This document shows positions 1-8,900 of a stretch of 34,524 nucleotides of DNA, one piece after another. Every line of letters starts with the position of its first letter. Position 1 is the stretch's first letter. A model generated the notes under the pieces. It ran no database searches. It was given only the letters and a program-made list of their open reading frames with translations, and was not told the origin of the DNA. The DNA comes from a virus: positions 1 to 34,524 of IMG/VR virus record IMGVR_UViG_3300042564_000130; one strand, written 5' to 3'. The translations under genes and the position numbers were made by a program.

Positions 1-1
1 C

Positions 2-94
2 GCACGAGAAAAGTTCGAGGCATTGAGGGGCGAATTTAGGAACTGGAAGCAAGGACGACCCAATGAACGAGAACATCTTGATCGACTCCGATGA
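2..94 (+). CDS. Partial 3' end of an upstream plus-strand gene
   Basis: Reading from base 2, an open frame enters from the left edge and ends at TGA 92-94, giving about 30 visible residues. The tail is charged and looks like a helical C-terminus, with a run FEALRGEFRNWKQGRPNERE followed by H, L and D. It overlaps the next gene's start by 32 bases, as is common in packed phage operons. The other two plus frames stop at 24-26 and 37-39, so this is the only frame that can bring a protein in from the left. The family cannot be identified from this fragment. Confidence 0.5.
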   Translation, partial: AREKFEALRGEFRNWKQGRPNEREHLDRLR

Positions 95-272
95 GGTGGC
101 TGGCATGCTCCGGCTAGGCAAGCGGAGCTTCTACAACTTCTTGAAGACCGAGGAGGCTGAGGCTTTCCCAAAGGCCATCAAGTTCGGGCCACGGCTGAGC
201 CGCTGGCGTAAGAGAGAAGTCGAGGAGTGGCTGAGCGGTGACCACAAGGCCGATCTACGAGACGCGGGCTGA
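63..272 (+). CDS. AlpA/excisionase-like helix-turn-helix protein
   Basis: This 69-residue protein has the layout of AlpA/MerR-type winged helix DNA-binding proteins. SDEVAGMLRLGKRSFYNFLK (residues 9-28) is the HTH, FPKAIKFGPRLSRWRKREVE is the wing with the usual FP...G...RW pattern, and a short helix ending EEWLSG follows. Such proteins act as small regulators or as excision/directionality factors; here a regulator is more likely because no integrase is visible. The ATG at 63 is preceded by AAGGA at 51-55. It overlaps the following nuclease-like gene by 35 bases, so the two are probably co-expressed. Confidence 0.75.
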   Translation: MNENILIDSDEVAGMLRLGKRSFYNFLKTEEAEAFPKAIKFGPRLSRWRKREVEEWLSGDHKADLRDAG

Positions 273-675
273 CAGAGGGAGGGAGGCGGAGTTCTCCCTC
301 CTCCTATCCAAGAAGTTCAATTGCACTTTCTCGAAGCTCCCCATCCGCTATGGCCTAGACTTCAGCGCCGTGAGGGATGGACGCGTTGTCGCGTTTGTGG
401 AGACCAAGGTAAGGACCAACCCAGTGGGTCAGTACCCGACCTACCTGATATCCTCAGGAAAGTTCATGCATGCAGATGCGCTCTCGAGGGCGACCGGACT
501 CAAGTGCATGCTGGCCGTCAGGTGGTCTGACGCTTGGGGCTACACGGAGCTGACGATGTCACCCGACATCACCGTGTCTATCGGCGGCAGGATGGACCGT
601 GGTGATGAGCAGGACATCGAGCCAGTGTGCCTGATCCCGATATCCCGCTTCACCGTTACAGCCCTGCATCCCTGA
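238..675 (+). CDS. Putative PD-(D/E)XK-type nuclease
   Basis: This 145-residue protein starts at GTG 238, with GAGGAG at 222-227 as its ribosome binding site. The N-terminus has an acidic helix (REAEFSLLLSKKF), then YGLDFSAVRDGRVVAFVETK. This gives the order E...D...E-x-K expected of the PD-(D/E)XK fold (candidates E17, D42, E56 and K58). Small nucleases of this type occur in phage replication modules as resolvase-like or DNA-processing enzymes. The substrate cannot be told from sequence. Its 3' end overlaps the 3' end of the convergent giant gene by 20 bases. The nuclease call is by motif only; a nuclease-fold protein without activity is possible. Confidence 0.55.
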   Translation: MTTRPIYETRADRGREAEFSLLLSKKFNCTFSKLPIRYGLDFSAVRDGRVVAFVETKVRTNPVGQYPTYLISSGKFMHADALSRATGLKCMLAVRWSDAWGYTELTMSPDITVSIGGRMDRGDEQDIEPVCLIPISRFTVTALHP

Positions 676-3600
676 GCAGTGAGTTCGCCCTGCTGAGGAT
701 CATCTGCTTCCTCTCCTCGAGGCGATCCAAGAGGACCCGTCTCTGCTCATCCGGGATGTTCGGATTGGCATTGATCTGGTTCCGCATCTTGCTCGTCTCG
801 CGGAGTGCGCTCTCCAAGGACTTGATGGGACCAACGAGGCGAAGCTCCTTGCCGTAGCGCTGGATCGTCTCCTTTGCCCACGCAGCATCACCGACCTCAC
901 GCGCCCGCTTCAACTCCTCGCCTGCAGTGAGGACAGCCTTGGCTCCCTCGATGTAGGAGCCCATGTCCTCGCGCTCTGAGACAGAGCCCACGATCTTACG
1001 GAAGAACGGGATTTCACGGGCAACCTCATCAGACAGGCCCTCGTCTGCCGCCTTGAAGGGGAGCTCAGCGATGCGCTGGACGAAGCGACCGACACCGCCA
1101 GTGGCGAACTCGAACCAGAAGTCCACGACGTCAGGCGACCAATCCACGAAGCCCGGACGCACCTCATTGCCACCAGTGATGGCGTTGAGGTTGTTGGTGA
1201 TCCAGACCGCAGACGGGCTGGTGGTGGACCAGTAGAGCTGGCTGGCTGGTGCTGGGGTGCGGTCGAACGGCAGGCCCTCTTTGTAGATGGGCTTGTCGGC
1301 GAAGTCCTCGTTCTCAAGGATGTCGATGAACGGATCAGCGACGGTCGGGGCGACAAGGTTTGCCCAGCTCTCAGCGCCACCGATGGGGTTCAGCGTGTCG
1401 CCGATGGTGCCGAAGATTGTGGAGGTGGCCTCGCCTGCATCGTACTCCCCACGCGCAGCCCTGCTCACGGCACGACCGAGGTTGTGCGCCATGTTCAGGC
1501 CATACGGCATGGGGATCGAGATGTAGGAGCGGTCAGTGATGCCGAAGACATCCGGCAGGATGAAGTTGTGCTCAAGCACATACTGGGGAATCTTGTCGTA
1601 GATTTTCTCCCCGTCTTCGTCCTCATCCGACAGCATGGCGTTGAGCTGATCCTGCAGGAGGCCAGCAACCATGATTCCAGCCCACATCTTGCGGACCTTG
1701 GGTGAGCGCACGGCGGCATTCAGGAGGGCGAACGAGCCCTGCAGGGATGCGTTGTAGAACAGATACCAAGCGCCCATGAGCTGGCGGTAGTCGCCGCCCT
1801 TGGCGAAGTTCACCGTCACGTTGCGGGCAGCCTGAGCTGCACGTTGCTTGGACATTCCCCGGTCGATGAGCGCCTTGTAGGTGGCGACACGGATGCCGTT
1901 CTCGACGACCGTGTTGTAGTTCTCGACGAGGTTAAGGAGGGACCCGGTCTTCTTGCCGATGAAGCTGTTCTTCACTGCGGCCCACTGCCCACGGGCACCG
2001 GACTCCGAGATGTCGCCAAGGATGCCTTGGATGTTAGACATCTCATCGGCCAAGGTGTTGAACTGGTTGGTCGCATTCTGACCGCCAGCAGCAACGAAGT
2101 CCTTGTATATCTTGGCCCACTCCGAGGTCTCGTCACCGTTGCGGATCACGCGCTTGATGCCGACCAGAGCCGACTTCACGTTCCTGATCGCGTCAGAGGT
2201 GAGGCCTTCCATCTCGTATTGATTGATGTTCACGCCTGCGGTCGAGAGGTCGCGGAACATGTTCGTGATAAAGAACTCGGGGTTGTACGAGGTGTTGATG
2301 TTGGCGAGGTAGCGGTTGACCTTCTGCATGGCGGAGGTCAGCGATGCCCCGGTGGTGGGTGAGAATCCGTTCTTTCCGTTCATGGCACCAGCCACGCGCT
2401 CATCACGGAAGCGGACGAACACCTCCTTGCCGTCCTCCTTCACCACGAGGATGTCGGGATCGTTGTATGCGCGGGGATCAGGCACGTCGCGCATGGTGCC
2501 GTCAACCGATGCCCTCATGGTGGGGGCTCGCTTCAAAACCTCAGCGTATGCCGTCGTCTTGTTAGGGTCCGCACGAAGCAGTCTCAGGAGGGACTGCCCC
2601 ACCTTGTTGCGCTCAGCGCGGAGGATGGCGTTCTGGTTCTGAGTGAAGACATTTGCCACCAGATCGGCGGCATAGTCATAGCGACCCAGAGCCTTGCGGT
2701 CCTCCCGGCCACGAGCGCCGTAGCGGGGTGTACCCGGAGGGCCAGCGAAGTCATCCTCGTTGGTGTCAACATCGCCATCCGTGACGCCACGAAGGGGGAC
2801 GTAGAACTTGTACTGCGACCCAAGGACGACGGTGTTGCCGTCTTTGTCCACGGCATCTTCAGCGATGAGACCGCCATCAACGCGGGTCTGATTGGTGTTG
2901 GCCACAATCAGGCGTATGCCCTTCGTGAAGTCCTTGATGGCCTGAATGTTGCCGGCATCAAGGCCCTCGAACCAACGCAGGATTGCCTCCGCTTCTGCGT
3001 CTGTCATCCCAGAGCCAGCGTCGTTGGTCTTGTCCTTGTTGGCCTTGATGTAGCGGTTCCGCTCACGGGCATGCTTGGCGTACAGGTAGGCATCTGCCAG
3101 CACCATGCGGGGGCTGTCGCTCTGCTCCATGGCCATAGCAACATAACCCTTGCCGCTGGTGGATGCTGCATTCGAGGCAGCGATGAGCTGGTCGATCCTA
3201 GCCTTCGGCACGTTCAGCTTTTTGATGGCCTGAACGACGGGCTCATACAGGCCCTTCTGGTTTGCGCTGATCTTGTCACCAACCACACCATGCATGAGCT
3301 CTTCCTGCAGGTACGGGTCCATCGCGTCAGTGATGGTCATGCCCTTGGCTGACAGCTCCTGAACCATGCGTCCAATCGGCAGCATGCTGTCTTGGAAGCG
3401 GCGCAGCAGTCCGTCGGCAAACTCACGGGCAGTGTCCTTCTTGACCAGCTTTGTGCCAGTGAGGATTCTCGCGATCAGGTCGGACGAGCGGGCATACATC
3501 AGCGCCTTCTGGTTGGCCTGAATGTTCTGCCGCACGTTGGCAGTGATGGGGCTGACGGCGTAGCGGATCGACATGCGGGTGTCTGGGCTGTACGGCTCAC

Positions 3601-6600
3601 CGTCAGGGGCAAGGCCTTCCTTCCAAGTCCACTCCGGCATGAGGCCGACCTTCTGGTCAGCGAAGATGGTGTCCTCGACCTTGGCCTTGCGGTTCTGCTC
3701 GCCGAAGGGTCCGTAGTTCAGCCAGCTATTCTGGCCACGGGTCTCAGTGGTGAGAGCCCCCTTGGCCAAGCCAGTGAACAGGCGGATGTGAGCCTGCCAT
3801 GCGTTCTCCTCGCCACGGGCACGGAAGCCCGAGCCCTCGATGCCATGGCCGAATGCATCATGCACAGCTCTGAACAGGTCGTTGGCAAGCACCGGGACCT
3901 TTGGTCCATCCGGCCCGCCATACGGCCACATCAGATCAGTCTCCTCGAGGAGAGGATTCTGCGAGACATCGACTTCTTCTCTGGTGCCGAACCCGGAGAT
4001 GCTGGGGAACACCCCCATGGTCTTGTTCTTTCGGATGTCCCGCATCGCGTTCCACGGCGTGGATGCGTATGCCTTGTTGGCATCCTTGTCGATGAACCAG
4101 AACTTATAGCCAGCGTCAGCCAGTGCGTCGTACTGTGCGCGGGTCTGCTTGATCAGCTCTGCGTATGCAGCCTTGACCTGAGGATTGCTCGGGTCGTGCT
4201 CCATTGCCTCGAAGGCATCAGCGATGCGACCAGCTAGGGCCTCATCGACATCGACGTATGCGCCTTGACGGCGGAGGTCGATGCCGTTCTCGCGGGCGTA
4301 CTTCTCGGCAACTAGGACGAGGTTTTGGTCCGGGCCTGAGGCACCTTGAACCCGCGGAGCGCCTTCAAGCGGCGGAGCTCCCCGTACCGTTCTCCCTCCG
4401 CCTCCGTCTCGATCCCCACGTCCTGCGATCTTCCGGCTAAGTCTGGACGATCCGCTTCCATCGGAAGCAGGTCCCGCTCCAGCCCGCGCATCGCGGCCAT
4501 AAATTGCTCCTTCGGACTCGGCATCTTGGAACCTCCTTGCCAGTGCGTCCAGTGCAGAACGGTTGACCTCCGGGCGCTCATACCACGGAATGTCAGCCCT
4601 ATCTGTTACCTTGAACTTTTTCGGGATCACGGGGCTCGGCAGATCGACGCGCTTCCCGCTGTCGTCCATTACCTTACCAGACTTAATCGCATCCAAAAAG
4701 TCCTTAAATGTCGTTGGCTTCATGTAAACGAAGCCACCCTTGGACAGAGGGTACTCCATGATGGAGCCCTTAGCGGTGCGAATGTAGCGTGACCCAGAGG
4801 AGAATGTTGCCATCTTCCCTTCGGTAACGCTGAAGCCTACCGGAGTACGCCCAGACACGGCCTCCAAGGTGGAGTGATCAACGACCTGCTCCCCCTCGAT
4901 GACCCAGCTCTCCCAGTGGAAGCGACCGAGGCTACCGTCCTCAGGTCTGCCGATGGCAGCGTATGCCTCCTTGACGCTGTTCTTGAGGCCGTTCTCTAGG
5001 GACTCCGTGACCAGCAGGCCGCGAGGTCCCTTCATGATCTTGTTGAGGCCACCGCCGTCCGTGCCGAGACCATCATAGATGTTGACGCCACCAAAGCGGC
5101 CATCGTCCCACAGGTGGCGGGACTGGATTCGATCCATCACCAGCACGTCATCGCGACCGCTGACGAGCAGGATGAACGACACGACCTTGTTGTCGATGCC
5201 GGGTGCATCTGTGTTGGACAGGAACCAACGACGGATTGCTGGTCCGCTCATGGCGGGATCGGACATCATGTCGTGCACCGTCTGGAGCACCGTCTTGTCG
5301 GTGTCTGGGACGGTCTGCGACATGGCCTGCATCAGCCTGCCAGCGGCGTTGACGTTCATGGTCACCTGTCTGCCGGGAGACGCTTCCTGCAGGGCACCAG
5401 TTACCTGAGATTCCCAAAGGGCGACGTCGTCATCTGACAGCGGCCCACGGATGGCCTTCTCCACGAATGGCTTCGCAGAGTCGATGACGTCGATGTATGC
5501 GCCCTCCTGCTGGACTGGACCAGCGCCACGAGAAAGGATGCCCCAGATGAACAGGTCAGCCGTCATGTCGGGCGTTGCAAGGCCGGAGTCATACAGGCTG
5601 CGAAGAGCCTTGACGTGCTTGAAGCCACGGTCAACGCCGTCCTTGAGCGCAGGAGTCAGGCCGGAGAGCTTGTCTGCAATCCTCTTGGGATCGGACGCAT
5701 ACGACACGGCGACATAAGGCGTCTTCGGGAGGTACTCTCCGCCGAAGGTCTGCTGCATGAGGCCAAGCCAACCGGGTTCAGACTTCAGGCCAGCAGGGTT
5801 CGAGGCGAGAGCAGTGTCAATCGCTGCATTGTTCTTTGCCACGTTGGACTTGTTGTACTTCTGGGTGATCGGCAAGACCGCCTTGCTTCCGTCTCCGTCA
5901 TCAAGGAGAACATCCGGCAGGCCGTGCGCCGTCGTTCCTTCAGGGACAGTGAGGGCCGAGAACCTAGTTGGCTCGGCGGGAGCAACTATCTTGCGCTCAC
6001 GCTTGCCGATGTCACCGAAGCGCACACCCTCGAAGATGGCGTTGGGATCGGTGAGGCCAGCCTCTGCATGGGCACCCCACAGAGCTTTGAAGAAGCCCTT
6101 GATGCGATCCATGAGGGTCTTCGGCTTGCCGCCAATCTTCAGGCGACCAGCGACGTAGTCGCGGAACATCTCCGCGACAGCCTCTTCGGACTGAATCTCG
6201 GGGCTGTCACTGGCATACATCTGCTGTGCGCGCTGCAGGTAGGTATACCCACGCTCGACGCTCTTACCATCCTTGACCTTCATGTAGCGCTGACGTGCTG
6301 CCAGATCGCTGAGGGTCTTCCACTCGCCGTCGGTGAAGAGGCCGAGGCTGCGGATCGCGTGGATGACCTCGTGGTTCATCACAGCAGAGATGGCGTCGAA
6401 CAGCTCCTGCTGCGACATCTTCGGGTCGTACACGCCAAGAGCCAAGGAGATGATGCGGTTCCCGTTGCGGCGGTCCACCTCCATCATGCCCTCGATCAGG
6501 GCGTTCTGCGGCGCATTGGCGGGGCGAATGACGCGCTCTGCCACAAGCTTCACGTCGGACAGGCCAAGGTTGTCGAGGCGGCGACGGAAGGCGGTGAAGA

Positions 6601-8872
6601 GCTGGCCTTCCTTAGCGGTGTAGATCGGTGCCCGTGCTGCGGCCTCGGCTGCAACGGATGCCTCCTTGGCTGCAGCTGCCGTCTTCTGAACGCGATCCTG
6701 CTCGATGTCGGATGCAGGGCGGGCAAGAGCTGAGCGGATACCCTGAGCCATGCGGGAATCCGCGGCGGCGTCACGCTCCAGATCGAGCATGCGCTGCTGG
6801 TCGGATTTGGGCAATTGAACTTTTTTGCCGGACTCGCGGAGACGACGCGCTTCGGCTGCCTTGCGGGCTGCTTCCCGCTGGTAATAGTCCATGGACTGCT
6901 TGAGGCGCTTTGCGCGGTCAGACACTGCGGTCGCTTGAGCGCGAGGTGGTGCCTCGGTGATCGGTACTGCAGCCTTGCCGTCGGCGATGGGAGACAGTGG
7001 TGCCTCAGTGCGCGGCACAGCGGTCTCGGCGGATGCCCTAGGCAGACGAGCCTCGACCTCCTGACGCGTTGCCTGCACCCGCGCCAGCGTCTCTGCAGCA
7101 GAATCTGCCTGCAGGTTGAACTTGCGAGCGTCAGCCTTGGAGCCAGTCTGCTCTGCACGACGTGCGTCTAGGAGCGCTTTCTGCTGCGCCGTAGTGGCTT
7201 CCTGTGCGTCCTGCTGCAGATCATCAATGGTGCGGCGGTAGCTCTCAGCTTGGTCAACCTCTGGCAAACGGGTGGGAACCACACGGAAGCCACCCTTGGA
7301 CTTCTTGTCGGCAACGATGACGCCGTCAGCAGCCATGCGGTCTCGAATGGCCTTGGCCACGGCAGGCGTGGCGGGCTTCTTGGGATCGGTGCTTGCCGCC
7401 TTTTGGATGGCAGGGACAGACGCGTCCTTGGCGTTGACCACGGCCTGAGTTGCCGCAGTGTAATCGCGCCAACGGAAGGGCTGGGCGGGGCGAGGTGCCT
7501 CAGGTGTGACAAGACTCTCTTGAGTGGGCTGCGTTGCCGCGGCTGGAGTCGGAGCTTCTGGCACGGGCGCGGCTGGAGCGGCGGGCTCTGCTGGCGTCTT
7601 CTGCGCCAATTCTGCCTCATACTCCTCGAGGGTAATCCCTCTCTCCCGGTATGCCTGAATGGCCCCGAGCATTTTCCTCGCCTCAGCGCGGCGAACCTCA
7701 TCTACGGTAGCGGCAGGCTCTGCGGCGGCTGGGGCTTGAGGGGTTGGCGCTGCAGCGGCTGTCCGTGCCGGGGCAGGTAGGAGTGCTACGGGCGCTTCGG
7801 CCTCAGGGGGCGTGGGCTCCACAGCGGGAGGCGGTGCCATGGCCGCATCACCAAATGCGATGCGCTTGGACGCGTCCTCAGCTTCTTCTCTCTGGTCCTC
7901 CTCGAGGTCCTTGAGCGCTTGGTCAAGCTCCCTTTCTTTCGTTTTGTCGGCAGGAGACAGAAATCCGCCAACACCACCGATAGTCCCGCCAACGGCCATG
8001 CCCGAGAACAGGGCCTCGGCGTATTCGGCCAGCGCATCTGGAGAAGTAAGGTCCTGCCCTGCTTGACCCCGGATCACGGCCTGCTGGAAGACTTCAGTTG
8101 CGCCCTCCGCGGTGCCAGCCTCAATGGCATTCTTGACCGCAGAGCCAACCCGGCTCTTTGCTTCCTTTGGTATCAGTTTGCCCACAACGAAGTAGTCGGC
8201 GACAGCTTCGCTCAGCAGGTTTACCGCTGTAGCGCCAATGGCGTTGGTCAGATTGACCTCACCGCCAGCTTCCTTCTGCGCCTCAATGGCCTCAGCAAAC
8301 ATCTGAGGGGCAGCCTGTGCCGTGGTGTATGCGACACCAGTGGCTCGACCGATGGCAGCACCGGGCAGTGCGCCGATGCCGCCAAAAAACGACCCAATGC
8401 CAGCGCCTGTGGCAGTAGCTCCAGCCTGAATGGCCGCGTCCCGTGCCTCACCGCCTAGCTGTTCGCCCGTAAAGCTTGCAGCGGTACCCAGCCCACTGAT
8501 GTCTTGAAAGCGAACAGACGGGTCCTCAGACTCCAGCCTGCGGAGTTCAGCCTCTGCGGCTTCCTGCTTAGCCCGAGCTTCTTCCGCGCTGAAGCCAAAG
8601 AATTTTCCAAAGGCAGTGTCGGCGAGCGCCTCCTCGGCAACTCCAAAGGAGCGGGCCCTCTGGAGTGGCTCACGGACAAAGCCGCGACCGAATGCGGTGC
8701 GGTCAGTGTCCTCTGGTGCCACCTCTGCTGAGGCAACTGGTGCCATGGTGGCGTCCATCTGCGCGACATAGGCGTCGATGCGAGCCTGCTCTGCGGCAGT
8801 TGGAGCGTCACCCGCGATGCGGACAGAGTACGTCGCGCCAGTTGCGGAAGAGGGTACGGAAATCACTGCCAT
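656..8872 (-). CDS. Giant polyvalent (internal virion/ejected) protein with HEXXH and LPD38-like regions
   Basis: This 2738-residue protein is probably packaged in the head and ejected with the DNA, as proposed for large polyvalent phage proteins. Visible order: Gly/Ala-rich, possibly membrane-active segment near 154-180; Ala/Pro linker about 340-470; winged-helix-like segment about 475-535; charged coiled-coil region about 540-780; zinc-metallopeptidase-type HEVIH at 834-838; a globular region about 980-1440; a Gly/Arg-rich stretch 1450-1520; a domain with HDAFGHG at 1671-1677 and TETRGQNSWLNYGPFGEQN after it; helical regions; and an LPD38-like region about 2190-2490. ATG 8872 was chosen over TTG 8878 because AGGGAG lies 7 bases before it. 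It is last in the late operon, after three other ejection-type genes. Peptidase activity is not proven, and 4524-4312 carries a second frame. Confidence 0.85.
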   Translation of the reverse strand: MAVISVPSSATGATYSVRIAGDAPTAAEQARIDAYVAQMDATMAPVASAEVAPEDTDRTAFGRGFVREPLQRARSFGVAEEALADTAFGKFFGFSAEEARAKQEAAEAELRRLESEDPSVRFQDISGLGTAASFTGEQLGGEARDAAIQAGATATGAGIGSFFGGIGALPGAAIGRATGVAYTTAQAAPQMFAEAIEAQKEAGGEVNLTNAIGATAVNLLSEAVADYFVVGKLIPKEAKSRVGSAVKNAIEAGTAEGATEVFQQAVIRGQAGQDLTSPDALAEYAEALFSGMAVGGTIGGVGGFLSPADKTKERELDQALKDLEEDQREEAEDASKRIAFGDAAMAPPPAVEPTPPEAEAPVALLPAPARTAAAAPTPQAPAAAEPAATVDEVRRAEARKMLGAIQAYRERGITLEEYEAELAQKTPAEPAAPAAPVPEAPTPAAATQPTQESLVTPEAPRPAQPFRWRDYTAATQAVVNAKDASVPAIQKAASTDPKKPATPAVAKAIRDRMAADGVIVADKKSKGGFRVVPTRLPEVDQAESYRRTIDDLQQDAQEATTAQQKALLDARRAEQTGSKADARKFNLQADSAAETLARVQATRQEVEARLPRASAETAVPRTEAPLSPIADGKAAVPITEAPPRAQATAVSDRAKRLKQSMDYYQREAARKAAEARRLRESGKKVQLPKSDQQRMLDLERDAAADSRMAQGIRSALARPASDIEQDRVQKTAAAAKEASVAAEAAARAPIYTAKEGQLFTAFRRRLDNLGLSDVKLVAERVIRPANAPQNALIEGMMEVDRRNGNRIISLALGVYDPKMSQQELFDAISAVMNHEVIHAIRSLGLFTDGEWKTLSDLAARQRYMKVKDGKSVERGYTYLQRAQQMYASDSPEIQSEEAVAEMFRDYVAGRLKIGGKPKTLMDRIKGFFKALWGAHAEAGLTDPNAIFEGVRFGDIGKRERKIVAPAEPTRFSALTVPEGTTAHGLPDVLLDDGDGSKAVLPITQKYNKSNVAKNNAAIDTALASNPAGLKSEPGWLGLMQQTFGGEYLPKTPYVAVSYASDPKRIADKLSGLTPALKDGVDRGFKHVKALRSLYDSGLATPDMTADLFIWGILSRGAGPVQQEGAYIDVIDSAKPFVEKAIRGPLSDDDVALWESQVTGALQEASPGRQVTMNVNAAGRLMQAMSQTVPDTDKTVLQTVHDMMSDPAMSGPAIRRWFLSNTDAPGIDNKVVSFILLVSGRDDVLVMDRIQSRHLWDDGRFGGVNIYDGLGTDGGGLNKIMKGPRGLLVTESLENGLKNSVKEAYAAIGRPEDGSLGRFHWESWVIEGEQVVDHSTLEAVSGRTPVGFSVTEGKMATFSSGSRYIRTAKGSIMEYPLSKGGFVYMKPTTFKDFLDAIKSGKVMDDSGKRVDLPSPVIPKKFKVTDRADIPWYERPEVNRSALDALARRFQDAESEGAIYGRDARAGAGPASDGSGSSRLSRKIAGRGDRDGGGGRTVRGAPPLEGAPRVQGASGPDQNLVLVAEKYARENGIDLRRQGAYVDVDEALAGRIADAFEAMEHDPSNPQVKAAYAELIKQTRAQYDALADAGYKFWFIDKDANKAYASTPWNAMRDIRKNKTMGVFPSISGFGTREEVDVSQNPLLEETDLMWPYGGPDGPKVPVLANDLFRAVHDAFGHGIEGSGFRARGEENAWQAHIRLFTGLAKGALTTETRGQNSWLNYGPFGEQNRKAKVEDTIFADQKVGLMPEWTWKEGLAPDGEPYSPDTRMSIRYAVSPITANVRQNIQANQKALMYARSSDLIARILTGTKLVKKDTAREFADGLLRRFQDSMLPIGRMVQELSAKGMTITDAMDPYLQEELMHGVVGDKISANQKGLYEPVVQAIKKLNVPKARIDQLIAASNAASTSGKGYVAMAMEQSDSPRMVLADAYLYAKHARERNRYIKANKDKTNDAGSGMTDAEAEAILRWFEGLDAGNIQAIKDFTKGIRLIVANTNQTRVDGGLIAEDAVDKDGNTVVLGSQYKFYVPLRGVTDGDVDTNEDDFAGPPGTPRYGARGREDRKALGRYDYAADLVANVFTQNQNAILRAERNKVGQSLLRLLRADPNKTTAYAEVLKRAPTMRASVDGTMRDVPDPRAYNDPDILVVKEDGKEVFVRFRDERVAGAMNGKNGFSPTTGASLTSAMQKVNRYLANINTSYNPEFFITNMFRDLSTAGVNINQYEMEGLTSDAIRNVKSALVGIKRVIRNGDETSEWAKIYKDFVAAGGQNATNQFNTLADEMSNIQGILGDISESGARGQWAAVKNSFIGKKTGSLLNLVENYNTVVENGIRVATYKALIDRGMSKQRAAQAARNVTVNFAKGGDYRQLMGAWYLFYNASLQGSFALLNAAVRSPKVRKMWAGIMVAGLLQDQLNAMLSDEDEDGEKIYDKIPQYVLEHNFILPDVFGITDRSYISIPMPYGLNMAHNLGRAVSRAARGEYDAGEATSTIFGTIGDTLNPIGGAESWANLVAPTVADPFIDILENEDFADKPIYKEGLPFDRTPAPASQLYWSTTSPSAVWITNNLNAITGGNEVRPGFVDWSPDVVDFWFEFATGGVGRFVQRIAELPFKAADEGLSDEVAREIPFFRKIVGSVSEREDMGSYIEGAKAVLTAGEELKRAREVGDAAWAKETIQRYGKELRLVGPIKSLESALRETSKMRNQINANPNIPDEQRRVLLDRLEERKQMILSRANSLLRDAGL
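4312..4524 (-). CDS. Nested out-of-frame small gene inside the giant gene
   Basis: A 70-codon frame, offset by one base from the giant gene, begins with ATG at 4524. It is preceded by AAGGAGG and a 7-base spacer, one of the best ribosome binding sites in the window. The product is mostly helical and charged. It opens MPSPKEQFMAAMRGLERDLL, continues with acidic segments (ETEAEGERYGEL), and ends with basic residues. Its composition looks like a normal protein, unlike the Arg/Ser/Pro-rich shadow frames elsewhere. Over the same bases the giant protein is low-complexity Gly/Arg/Ala (residues 1450-1520). I recognise no family. It may be a small soluble protein retained when two genes fused around it. 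Confidence 0.6.
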   Translation of the reverse strand: MPSPKEQFMAAMRGLERDLLPMEADRPDLAGRSQDVGIETEAEGERYGELRRLKALRGFKVPQARTKTSS

Positions 8873-8878
8873 CTGCAA

Positions 8879-8900
8879 ACTCCCTGATGCGAGAGGGAGT
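8879..8900 (-). promoter_or_regulatory. Hairpin enclosing the giant gene's ribosome binding site
   Basis: On the minus strand, ACTCCCT pairs perfectly with AGGGAGT across an 8-base loop. The right arm contains the AGGGAG ribosome binding site of the giant gene, which starts at 8872. If the stem forms in the mRNA it would occlude initiation, so it may tune output of the giant protein or couple it to upstream translation. Confidence 0.5.

Noticed and set aside
910-1380. Out-of-frame minus-strand frames inside the giant gene (also 6550-7158, 7168-7701)
   Set aside because: Arg/Ser/Pro-rich shadow composition and no ribosome binding site. Only 4312-4524 has normal composition and AAGGAGG.
3392-4237. 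Long plus-strand open frames opposite the giant gene (also 5615-6733, 7919-8458)
   Set aside because: They lie antisense to the giant gene, have no sensible ribosome binding site, and are Leu/Val/Arg-rich mirrors expected from GC-rich codon use.
4312-4524. Sequencing frameshift pair as the cause of the Gly/Arg-rich stretch
   Set aside because: Two compensating errors would be needed, and the nested frame begins with a start codon and a perfect ribosome binding site and ends in its own stop. Not fully excluded without reads.
4608-4625. TTGAACTTTTT-type sequences inside the giant gene (also 6817-6830) as further operator copies
   Set aside because: They lack the second arm of the palindrome and encode Lys/Val-containing coding sequence, so the match is probably chance.
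8873-8878. TTG at 8878 as start of the giant gene
   Set aside because: ATG 8872 is better spaced from AGGGAG (7 bases) and is the stronger initiator.
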